From NCBI GenBank assembly GCA_903891505.1, contig CAITEO010000066.1:1-20499 (forward strand): DNA of 20,499 bases, in the 5' to 3' direction. Made by a program: the position numbers and the translations under genes. A model generated the notes under the pieces. The model was not told the origin of the DNA and searched no databases. It was given only the letters and a program-made list of their open reading frames with translations. Positions 6,443-13,180 of this stretch are shown one piece after another (the stretch's first letter is position 1; every line of letters begins with the position of its first letter). The stretch comes from an uncultured Candidatus Woesearchaeota archaeon. Its GTDB lineage: Archaea > Nanobdellota > Nanobdellia > Woesearchaeales > 21-14-0-10-32-9.

Positions 6443-7270
6443 ATGAACAAAGATCTTGGATATGTAACAATAAATGGCGAAGAATGATACAATATTAGTG
6501 TTTTTGATCATGGTCTTCTTTATGGAGATGGAGTGTATGAAACTATTCGCGTCTTTCGTGGAAAAGCATTTCTTTTTGAATACCACATAACTAGACTTCT
6601 TTCATCTGCTAAAGGTATTTTTCTTGAAATTCCTTACTCCAAAGCTGAACTAATAAAGCACATCAAAAAAACATATATTGAATCAAGACTTGATGATGCT
6701 TTCATACGTATTTTAATAACTCGCGGCGAAGGTGCGCAAGGATTGCTCGCGAATTCTAAACCTGATGTTATTATCATTGTTAACAAACGCGAGTTTTCTC
6801 CTCTAGAGAAAGTGAGCATAACAATTTCAAAAATTCGCAGAGTTAACAAGAGCGCAATAGACCCGAAAATAAAGTCGTTGAATTATTTAAACAGTTTGCT
6901 TGCACGCGCTGATGCTAAGACTAGAAAATTTGATGAAGCAATATTATTGACTGATGCAGGAATTGTTACAGAAGCAACAACAAGCAATATTTTCTTGGTA
7001 AAGCATAAAAAATTATACACGCCCTCAGTTGATTCAGGCATTTTAGAGGGAAGTGTAAGAAAAGCAATTATTGATAATTTTCCGGTTGTAGAAAAAGAAC
7101 TGAGAGTGAAAGATATTTTGGAAGCTGACGAAATATTTCTTTCTGGTACTGTAAACTTCATTACGTGTGTATCTAGAGTAGATTCTAAAAAGCTGACTAA
7201 TTTTGAATATGCAAAAAAAGTACATGATAAATTGATGAATTTGGCCGCGAGTGGAACTAAATTATACTAA
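6443..7270 (+). CDS. Class IV PLP aminotransferase (branched-chain aminotransferase-like), interrupted by an in-frame TGA
   Basis: Family features of fold type IV aminotransferases (BCAT, D-amino-acid aminotransferase, aminodeoxychorismate lyase) run through the frame: VFDHGLLYGDGVYETIR, the lysine region IKSLNYLNSLLARA, DAGIVTEATTSNIFLV, SVDSGILEGSVRKAI and FLSGTVNFITCVSRVD. The best start is ATG 6443, giving NKDLGYVTINGEE, but codon 15 (6485-6487) is TGA, and the conserved VFDHGLLYGDG lies after it in the same frame. The next usable in-frame start, GTG 6533, would remove that segment. The rest of the frame is undamaged. TGA is used as a normal stop by other genes here, so a recent nonsense mutation, a base-calling error or readthrough are the options. 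Amino acid substrate is uncertain, with branched-chain favoured. It lies 33 bases after the toxin gene. Confidence 0.75.
6485..6487 (+). other. In-frame TGA near the start of the aminotransferase
   Basis: This codon follows NGEE and precedes YNISVFDHGLLYG in one continuous family alignment. hydC, the DedA-PAP2 gene and the AlkD-like gene all end in TGA, which argues against general recoding. No selenocysteine position is known here in this family. Confidence 0.85.
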
Positions 7271-7327
7271 AACAGAAATTTAATCAATTCTTTAAAAAAT
7301 ATTCATTTATGTTTTTATTGAGAATAA

Positions 7328-7337
7328 CTATATAAAC
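7328..7337 (+). promoter_or_regulatory. TATA box of the DedA-PAP2 gene (leaderless)
   Basis: CTATATAAAC is centred about 26 bases before the GTG at 7359. The start site should therefore fall at the initiator codon. No ribosome-binding site precedes that GTG. This supports GTG 7359 over the in-frame ATG at 7386. Confidence 0.65.
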
Positions 7338-7358
7338 ATCTAAATTAAAGTAAGCTTC

Positions 7359-8672
7359 GTGAAACTAAAAATCCTAGAAATTAAAATGACTGCTTTTTTT
7401 CAAAGCATTCCTTTGAAGTATATGCACTCATTAGGTTATTTCTTTGTATTCTTTTCAGCGGCGCTTGAAGCAATCCCGATAATAGGTGGTTTCTATCCGG
7501 GTCAAATTATTATAATTCTCGCAGGATTTTTAGCATATCAACACATGATGAACTTGTGGATTGTTATTATACTCGCGTCATTTGGTGCTATAGCTGGTGA
7601 TTGGATTTCATTCGAACTCGGCAACAAATATGGAAAATCGTTTCTTAAGAAATATGGAAAATACTTTTTGTTCGGCGATAAAGTCTACCAGAAAATGGAG
7701 AAGATGGTTCACACTCATCTTGGTAAAACACTCATCATGGGACGGTTCAACAATTTGACGAGATCGCTCTCTCCATTTGTTACAGGATCATTAAACATCT
7801 CGTTTAGAAGATTTATGTTTTGGAATGTTATTTCTGGAGTAATTTGGGGAACAACCTGGGTGCTTGTCGGGTATATTGCGGGTAAGAGTTTCGAATTCGC
7901 TGTAAAATACATCGGCATCGGAGTTGTAGTTGCTATTGTTCTCATAATAGTTCTCTCTGCATTATACAACTATCTTAGTAAGAAACACATTTTCACAAAA
8001 TATCATCTGCATTTATTTATTATAAGTGCGAGTGCAGCTTTGCTTTTTTCTCTTATCATTGATTCTGTTTCAGAATCAGAATTTATCTGGTTCGACAATT
8101 GGATTTCGAGCCACGTCCATCTAATTTACACCTCATTTCTAACAAGTGTTGCGTATGTTTTCTCTGCACTTGGCAGTTTTGCTTTTGTTCTGTCTATAAG
8201 TGTTGCGTTTCTGATTTACTTTATCGTAAAAAAAGACAAGGCTGCAGCAATATTTTTCACATCAACCCTAATAGCAGGAGACTTACTTGTACTAGGATTC
8301 AAGAGCATAATTGAACGAGCAAGACCCGCCGAACAAATCGTGCACGCAACTGGTTTCTCATTCCCATCGGGCCATGCAGCGATAGCTATGATTTTGGCGC
8401 TGACATTATTTTTTATATTCGCGGATAAAATAAGAAAAGAGCACAATAAATTAATTTTATTGGTTGGATTAATACTATACGCCGTAAGCGTCAGCTTATC
8501 TAGAATTTATCTAAACGTTCATTGGACATCAGACGTACTTGCTGGTTGGTTCATAGGTATTTTCATCGTTATCATATTTGTACTTGTTGAACGATACATC
8601 ATAATAATACGAGAACATAAAAACAAAGGAAAACAAATAACAAAAACCACAAGAGATAAAAAGAGGAATTGA
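7359..8672 (+). CDS. DedA-family / PAP2 phosphatase fusion membrane protein
   Basis: This polytopic membrane protein joins two lipid-related domains. Residues 1-200 are a DedA/VTT-type domain with E..PIIGGFYPGQ, GDWISFELGNKYGK and GRFNNLTRSLSPFVTG. DedA proteins are thought to flip or scramble lipids. After a few transmembrane helices, residues 230-415 are a type 2 phosphatidic acid phosphatase with its three motifs: KSIIERARP, FPSGHAA and SRIYLNVHWTSDVLAG, including the catalytic histidines. It probably dephosphorylates a lipid or polyprenyl phosphate and may couple this to its movement across the membrane. The C-terminus is a short basic tail. DedA-PAP2 fusions are known in bacteria. The gene is 31 bases upstream of pta on the same strand, but the functions look unrelated. 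Confidence 0.88.
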   Translation: MKLKILEIKMTAFFQSIPLKYMHSLGYFFVFFSAALEAIPIIGGFYPGQIIIILAGFLAYQHMMNLWIVIILASFGAIAGDWISFELGNKYGKSFLKKYGKYFLFGDKVYQKMEKMVHTHLGKTLIMGRFNNLTRSLSPFVTGSLNISFRRFMFWNVISGVIWGTTWVLVGYIAGKSFEFAVKYIGIGVVVAIVLIIVLSALYNYLSKKHIFTKYHLHLFIISASAALLFSLIIDSVSESEFIWFDNWISSHVHLIYTSFLTSVAYVFSALGSFAFVLSISVAFLIYFIVKKDKAAAIFFTSTLIAGDLLVLGFKSIIERARPAEQIVHATGFSFPSGHAAIAMILALTLFFIFADKIRKEHNKLILLVGLILYAVSVSLSRIYLNVHWTSDVLAGWFIGIFIVIIFVLVERYIIIIREHKNKGKQITKTTRDKKRN

Positions 8673-8690
8673 GTACCTATATTAGCAAGA

Positions 8691-8695
8691 GAGGT
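8691..8695 (+). promoter_or_regulatory. Shine-Dalgarno site of pta
   Basis: GAGGT lies 8 bases before GTG 8704 and matches the archaeal 16S anti-SD. It decides the GTG start and shows that leadered genes coexist with leaderless ones. Confidence 0.65.
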
Positions 8696-8703
8696 AGTTT
8701 AAA

Positions 8704-9738
8704 GTGAGCATCTTAAAACATTTCAAAAAAAAGGCAAAGACATCAAAATTTCTAGAATCCATTAGATGGAAAGCAAAGTCAGGTCCTAAGAGAATAGTCT
8801 ATCCTGAAGCGGACGATGAACGAGTGCTAAGAGCGGCTGAACTTGTAACAAAGGACGGCATTGCTGAAATCACAATCATCGGCAACATTGAAGAGGTAAA
8901 GAAGAAAGAAAAAGAACTCAAGATCAATTTGAAAGGCGTTACTGTACTTGATCCTTCTGCTCCGCAGAACAGCGAGAAGACAGAGGACTATGCGCAAAAG
9001 CTTTTTGCGTTAAGGCAGCATAAAGGAATGACTCTTGATGAAGCAAGAACTTTAATGAAGAATCCAATCTATTATGGAACAATGATGGTTCATGAAAATG
9101 AAGCTGATGGAATGGTTTCTGGCGCAAGCCATACAACTGCAGAGACACTTCGTCCTGCACTGCAGATCGTGAAGACAAAAGATAACGTAAAATACGCTTC
9201 AAGTTTCTTCATGATGGTTAAAGACGAAAGAGTTTTCTTTTTTGCAGACTGCGCATTCATCGAAGAACCAACTGAAGAGCAACTTGTTTCGATTGCACTG
9301 CAAACAGCTGATTCTGCAAAAAGATTCGGCCACGAGCCAAGGGTTGCGATGCTCTCATTTTCAACAAAAGGAAGCGGAGGCAGCGCTGTTGTTGATAAAG
9401 TTAGACGGGCAACAGACGAAATCAAGAAGCAAAGACCTGATTTGTTAATTGATGGTGAATTGCAGCTTGATGCAGCAATAGTTCCGGGTGTTGCGTTGAA
9501 GAAATGCCCTAATTCACCAATCAAAGGCAATGCCAATGTACTTATATTTCCTGATCTTAACGCGGGAAACATCGGTTACAAACTCGTTGAGAGATTCGGC
9601 GAAACAAAAGCAATAGGCCCAATCGTTCAAGGCTTGAAGAAACCAATCAACGATTTAAGCCGAGGTTGCTCCGTTGAAGATGTTGTCTTAACAACCCAGA
9701 TAACTGTAATCGAAGCGCAGGAGACGACGGAGAAGTAA
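8704..9738 (+). CDS. pta: Phosphate acetyltransferase
   Basis: Pta converts acetyl-CoA and phosphate into acetyl phosphate and CoA. The protein is 344 residues, the usual length for the single-domain bacterial-type enzyme. Typical segments are RIVYPEADDERVLRAAELV near the start, NPIYYGTMMVHENEADGMV, GASHTTAETLRPALQI, RVAMLSFSTKGSG, DGELQLDAAIVP and the C-terminal LIFPDLNAGNIGYKLVERF. Together with acetate kinase downstream it makes the ATP-yielding acetate pathway. The pair is separated by 281 bases and ackA seems to have its own promoter. Many archaea use ADP-forming acetyl-CoA synthetase instead, so a Pta-AckA pair suggests acquisition from bacteria at some point. That last statement is inference. 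Confidence 0.95.
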   Translation: MSILKHFKKKAKTSKFLESIRWKAKSGPKRIVYPEADDERVLRAAELVTKDGIAEITIIGNIEEVKKKEKELKINLKGVTVLDPSAPQNSEKTEDYAQKLFALRQHKGMTLDEARTLMKNPIYYGTMMVHENEADGMVSGASHTTAETLRPALQIVKTKDNVKYASSFFMMVKDERVFFFADCAFIEEPTEEQLVSIALQTADSAKRFGHEPRVAMLSFSTKGSGGSAVVDKVRRATDEIKKQRPDLLIDGELQLDAAIVPGVALKKCPNSPIKGNANVLIFPDLNAGNIGYKLVERFGETKAIGPIVQGLKKPINDLSRGCSVEDVVLTTQITVIEAQETTEK

Positions 9739-10019
9739 GCTCCAAACATAAAATATATTTATTAAACACAATCATATATTTATGAAACATAATTATAAAA
9801 TATATTTGTCATATTATTTTGCTGCTCTAACACTTCCGCGCGTTGCGCGGCAAAACCAGCCAAAGGCTGAATAGAACAAGATATTTATTGATTAAACATA
9901 TAAATGATTAGAACAATAGATAAATAAGAAACAAAGACAGATTAGCGAAATTGAAAAAAAATAACAATTAGAGAAAATCAGAAAAGCGAAGAAAAAAGAG
10001 GAGAGAGGCGTTAGGATAT
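9739..10019. other. pta-ackA spacer: AT-rich repeats, two GC hairpins, ackA promoter and purine-rich leader
   Basis: No gene is seen. A 13-base direct repeat ATAAAATATATTT occurs at 9748-9760 and 9795-9807. Two adjacent GC hairpins follow: CCGCGC/GCGCGG (9836-9841, 9845-9850) and CAGCC/GGCTG (9857-9861, 9865-9869). A TATA candidate is at 9896-9906. The rest is a purine-rich leader ending in a GGAGAGAGG ribosome-binding region before ackA. Confidence 0.6.
9896..9906 (+). promoter_or_regulatory. Probable TATA box of ackA
   Basis: ACATATAAATG is the best TATA match in the spacer. Transcription would begin near 9925-9930 and give a leader of about 90 bases, rich in A and G, that carries a GAGAGAGG ribosome-binding site about 10 bases before the ATG. 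Confidence 0.45.
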
Positions 10020-11219
10020 ATGAAAGTTTTAGTTATTAATTCTGGAAGTTCTTCCATTAAGTTTGAGTATATCGATGTGTCAAAAGAAAAAGAGAACGTC
10101 ATGCTAAAAGGTATGATTGATAACATCGGTTTCAAGGGTTGCACCATAAAGATGCTTGGCAAGCAAGATTCTTGTACAATAAAAAATCATGAAGAAGGAA
10201 TCCAGTACATATTATCTCACGTTCCAAGAGGCAATATTGAAGTTATTGGTCATCGTGTTGTTCACGGAGGAGAGAGATACAAAGAATCCGTCTTGATAGA
10301 TGATGATGTAATTAAGACTATAACTGAGCTCGCAGATCTTGCTCCATTGCACAATCCTGCAAACCTTGCAGGAATACTCGCTTGTAAAAAAATTCTTCCT
10401 GAAATTCCACAGGTCGCTGTGTTCGATACTGCATTCCACGCAACAATACCAAAGGAAGCGTACATGTATGCTATTCCTTACAAGTATTACGAAAAGTATG
10501 GAATTAGAAAGTATGGATTTCACGGAACGTCGCATCATTACATAATGCTTGAATCGATGAAGCTTCTTGGAAAAAACAAAATCAACATAATTAGTTGTCA
10601 TCTTGGAAACGGCTCTAGCGTTTGCGCGATAAAAGAGAATAAATCATTCGATACAAGTATGGGTTTCACGCCGATAGCAGGCATCATGATGGGAACAAGA
10701 TCTGGCGATTTGGATCCTGGCATAATTACTTTCCTTGAGGAAAAAGAAAATCTTACATTTGACCAAGTTGAAAAAATATTAAATAAAAATTCTGGCCTTC
10801 TTGGAATTACAGGAACAAACGATATGAGAACAATTTGGGCCGCATCAAAGTCGGACGATGAAAAAAATAAGCAAAGCAAAATCGCAGCCAATCTTGCAAT
10901 GGATATGCTTGCATATGACATCGTAAAATATATCGGATCGTACGCAGCAGCACTTGGAAAAGTAGATGCAATCGTATTCACGGGCGGTCTTGGAGAAAAC
11001 GCATTTTACATCAGAAAAAAAGTGATTGATTATTTAGAACCTATGGGTGTTCTTCTTGATGATTTACGAAATGAGCGAAACGAAATAATAATATCAAGAT
11101 CAGTTTCTTCAATAAAAGTTCTTGTGATTCCAACAAACGAAGAACTCATGATTGCAAAAGAAGCAGCGTACACGTACGACATCTCAAAATACTTGAAAAA
11201 GAAAACAGCGATACCGTAA
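10020..11219 (+). CDS. ackA: Acetate kinase
   Basis: AckA transfers the phosphate of acetyl phosphate to ADP, giving acetate and ATP. The 399 residues are the family length. Clear ASKHA-fold motifs are present: NSGSSSIKF at 7-15, the acetate-site VVHGGERY, FHGTSHHY with the catalytic region, HLGNGSSVCAI (phosphate 2), DTSMGFTPIAGIMMGTRSGD, the adenosine motif FTGGLGENA and the C-terminal IPTNEELMIAKEA. It follows pta on the same strand, and together they are the energy-conserving end of an acetate fermentation. The H2-forming hydrogenase in the same window would balance the redox side. Its long purine-rich leader with a Shine-Dalgarno site differs from the leaderless genes nearby. Confidence 0.96.
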   Translation: MKVLVINSGSSSIKFEYIDVSKEKENVMLKGMIDNIGFKGCTIKMLGKQDSCTIKNHEEGIQYILSHVPRGNIEVIGHRVVHGGERYKESVLIDDDVIKTITELADLAPLHNPANLAGILACKKILPEIPQVAVFDTAFHATIPKEAYMYAIPYKYYEKYGIRKYGFHGTSHHYIMLESMKLLGKNKINIISCHLGNGSSVCAIKENKSFDTSMGFTPIAGIMMGTRSGDLDPGIITFLEEKENLTFDQVEKILNKNSGLLGITGTNDMRTIWAASKSDDEKNKQSKIAANLAMDMLAYDIVKYIGSYAAALGKVDAIVFTGGLGENAFYIRKKVIDYLEPMGVLLDDLRNERNEIIISRSVSSIKVLVIPTNEELMIAKEAAYTYDISKYLKKKTAIP

Positions 11220-11220
11220 G

Positions 11221-11274
11221 GAGTTATAACTTTAAAGAAATAATTTTAAAAAAACTAAATTTTTATTGTTTAAT
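11221..11274. terminator. Convergent AT-rich terminator region between ackA and the LysA-like gene
   Basis: The 55 bases between the two convergent stop codons hold T-runs for both directions. AAATTTTTATTG serves plus-strand transcripts, and a run of seven T on the minus strand (AAAAAAA on plus near 11248-11254) serves the opposite one. Archaeal termination commonly needs only such T-tracts. No strong hairpin is seen. Confidence 0.4.
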
Positions 11275-12750
11275 TTATTTCTGTTCTAATTTATTTTTGT
11301 TTGATTTCTTTTTCTTCTCGCCATTGTTAGCTCGTGCATCGTTCTCGTTACCAGCCCATACTTTCTCGAGGTTGACTCTTGTCAAATTGTAGTATTTCTT
11401 TAGTTCGTATGGATCTGCGAATTTTAGAACATCAAGCTCTGGTCCGAATAAATCAGAATATCTATCTCTGCGTCTTACAAGTTTTGTTGAGCCATCTTCT
11501 GAAATCATTATTATTGGCGGCCTCTTTAAGTTGTTGAAGTTCGACGCCATGACGTAGCTGTACGCACCGCAGTCCATAACCGCCATTAAATCATTTTCTT
11601 CCATCCAAGGCAACATCTCGTTTTTATCTATTATATCGATGCAATCGCACGTCGATCCTACTATTTCATATTTCTGTGTTCGCCTCTGATCCATCTTTGT
11701 CGCAGGCAACAAATCATATGAACATTTAGACACAAGTACGTCTGGGAACATCGAGTATGTTGATGCGTCAGTTACAGCAGCATATTTTTTTCCAAGATCT
11801 TTTATGCTAACAACTTTCATTATTCCTATTCCTGCAGTTGCGACCATTGACTTGCCAGGCTCGAATATCAAAGTTGGTTTTTGAATATCATTTTTCTCGA
11901 GAAGTTTGTTGAACGTTTTTATGAATCCTGGCGCAAATTCTTCTGCATCAAAATATTTGCCTGGTCTATATGCTTTTGGCGCCTCAGGAGGAAATCCTCC
12001 TCCAAAGTCAAGCATATCTACAACGATTTCATGTTTCTTTGCAATCTTAACAAGATTCATAATTTTTGAGAGCGCAAGATAATAACTTCTAGGATTATAT
12101 GCATAGGAGCCATGATAATGGAATCCTCTCATCCTGACATTTTCATGTTTAGCAACCTTCTTTATGGCTTTCGATACAAACTTGTAAGGAATACCATACT
12201 TCTGATTTCTCGTCGTGAATTTACCATCCTGAATCATAGGATTTACTCTTAGCATTATTGGAATTATTGTTCTTCGTTTCTCTGCAACATTAATTACTTT
12301 ATTAAGTTCTTCAAAAGAATCAATTGTTATTGCTTTGACTCCAACTTCTGATGCAAAATAAATATCCTGCTCTGTCTTGTATAGATTTGTGAATGTTATT
12401 TGATGTGGCTCGAAATCGGCAAGAAGTCCGAGAATAATTTCACCAACGCTCGACGCATCGAATTCAAATCCTTCTTCACGTGCAATTTTTAGAACTTCAA
12501 GATTAGAATTGCACTTGCACGCATACTGCGGTTGGAACATTGGATAATCAAACGCTGCTTTGAACGTTCTTAGTTTGCTGCGTATTTCATCCTCAACGAA
12601 TATGTAGATTGGAGATCCGTATTTTTTTGTGAGCGCATTAACTGAAACACCTTCTATGTGAAGTGTTCCATCAACATCTTGACTCAAGAATTTTCTCCAT
12701 CTCTTCTTATTGTATCTTGGAGAGAGAGCTCTTAATCTTTTTTTCGTCAC
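11275..12750 (-). CDS. Fold type III PLP decarboxylase, diaminopimelate decarboxylase (LysA)-like
   Basis: This is an alanine-racemase-fold PLP decarboxylase. The PLP lysine is K79 in QYACKCNSN. Other family marks are the HYHGS motif (GFHYHGS), the phosphate-binding LDFGGGFP, EPGKSMVA, the inter-subunit active-site cysteine in GSTCDCID (CES in most LysA) and the C-terminal DCGAYSYVMASNFN. LysA removes CO2 from meso-diaminopimelate to give lysine. Related enzymes act on arginine, ornithine or carboxynorspermidine, so the substrate is not certain. At 491 residues it is longer than the usual 410-430. The excess is a basic 30-residue N-terminus and a low-complexity Lys/Asn-rich tail. The GTG start is supported by GAGG about 6 bases upstream. 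No other lysine-pathway gene is adjacent. Confidence 0.85.
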   Translation of the reverse strand: MTKKRLRALSPRYNKKRWRKFLSQDVDGTLHIEGVSVNALTKKYGSPIYIFVEDEIRSKLRTFKAAFDYPMFQPQYACKCNSNLEVLKIAREEGFEFDASSVGEIILGLLADFEPHQITFTNLYKTEQDIYFASEVGVKAITIDSFEELNKVINVAEKRRTIIPIMLRVNPMIQDGKFTTRNQKYGIPYKFVSKAIKKVAKHENVRMRGFHYHGSYAYNPRSYYLALSKIMNLVKIAKKHEIVVDMLDFGGGFPPEAPKAYRPGKYFDAEEFAPGFIKTFNKLLEKNDIQKPTLIFEPGKSMVATAGIGIMKVVSIKDLGKKYAAVTDASTYSMFPDVLVSKCSYDLLPATKMDQRRTQKYEIVGSTCDCIDIIDKNEMLPWMEENDLMAVMDCGAYSYVMASNFNNLKRPPIIMISEDGSTKLVRRRDRYSDLFGPELDVLKFADPYELKKYYNLTRVNLEKVWAGNENDARANNGEKKKKSNKNKLEQK

Positions 12751-12783
12751 TTTTTCCTCTTATTTTTTAATTATGCTTAAAAT

Positions 12784-12819
12784 ATTTTATTTAATACTTT
12801 ATTTAATACTTTATTTGAT
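12784..12819. repeat. Three 12-bp tandem repeats upstream of the LysA-like gene
   Basis: The unit ACTTTATTTAAT occurs three times head to tail (12784-12795, 12796-12807, 12808-12819), with one change in the first copy and one in the last. It begins 33 bases upstream of the minus-strand GTG. Read on that strand, each unit contains a TATA-like ATTAAATAAAG. It may be a repeated promoter element or simple AT repeat slippage. Confidence 0.55.
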
Positions 12820-12921
12820 ATTTGGTTATATCTATTTGTTATCTTTTTTGCAAAAAGCAGAAGTAAAAGAACAAAAACCCAGTATTTAAATATTTAGATT
12901 TGATATAGACGAGACGAGAAA

Positions 12922-12932
12922 GCTTTATTTAG
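12922..12932 (+). promoter_or_regulatory. Probable TATA box of tRNA-Gly
   Basis: GCTTTATTTAG is centred about 29 bases before the first base of the tRNA, the spacing expected for an archaeal promoter that starts at or just before the mature 5' end. Confidence 0.4.
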
Positions 12933-12955
12933 CACCTCTGTTTAATCTAGCACGT

Positions 12956-13027
12956 ACGGCGGTGATCTAGCGGCTATGATTCGAGCTTCCCAAGCTTGCC
13001 ACCCGGGTTCGAATCCCGGCCGCCGTA
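12956..13027 (+). tRNA. tRNA-Gly (anticodon CCC)
   Basis: The sequence folds as a standard cloverleaf. The acceptor arms ACGGCGG/CCGCCGT pair over 7 bp, the anticodon stem is CGAGC/GCTTG with loop TTCCCAA (anticodon CCC, reading GGG), and the T-arm is CCGGG/CCCGG with loop TTCGAAT. The D-stem is short (ATC/GAT). A73 is the discriminator and CCA is not encoded. There is no intron. An A1-U72 pair at the end of the acceptor stem is less usual for tRNA-Gly. The 3' end is duplicated 115 bases downstream. Confidence 0.93.
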
Positions 13028-13144
13028 GTGAGCGCTAGCGAACGAAGGCGGTAGGTTTCAAAAACAGAAGTTAAAAAAACAGATTTTTTTAACTTAGCAA
13101 ATGCAGTGCGTTTGCCTAATGTTTTGGACACCGGCCGCCGTAGT
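13016..13144 (+). repeat. tRNA 3'-end duplication: 14-bp direct repeats flanking a short hairpin-bearing insert
   Basis: CCGGCCGCCGTAGT, the T-arm and acceptor 3' side of the tRNA plus two following bases, occurs at 13016-13029 and again exactly at 13131-13144. The 101 bases between contain a 12-bp perfect hairpin (13068-13079 with 13084-13095, loop CAGA) and a GCAAA/TTTGC hairpin beyond it. tRNA 3' ends are the classic attachment sites of archaeal integrases, so this could be the scar of an excised element. No integrase gene is present between the repeats or elsewhere in the window. Confidence 0.65.
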
Positions 13145-13180
13145 TTACAAAAAGAGAAAAACTCAAATTGAGGGAACAAA

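Noticed and set aside
6485..6487. TGA as selenocysteine or general recoding to tryptophan
   Set aside because: Three intact genes in the window end in TGA, no selenocysteine is known at this position of the family, and no convincing downstream SECIS-like element was recognised.
9090..9572. 160-codon minus-strand frame inside pta
   Set aside because: It is antisense to conserved Pta sequence and rich in Ser and Ala as expected from an out-of-frame shadow. There is no start signal.
13068..13095. Simple transcription terminator of tRNA-Gly
   Set aside because: The stem is A/T-rich and contains a T-run that could end transcription, so this is possible, but its position between exact tRNA-end repeats made the attachment-site reading more informative.
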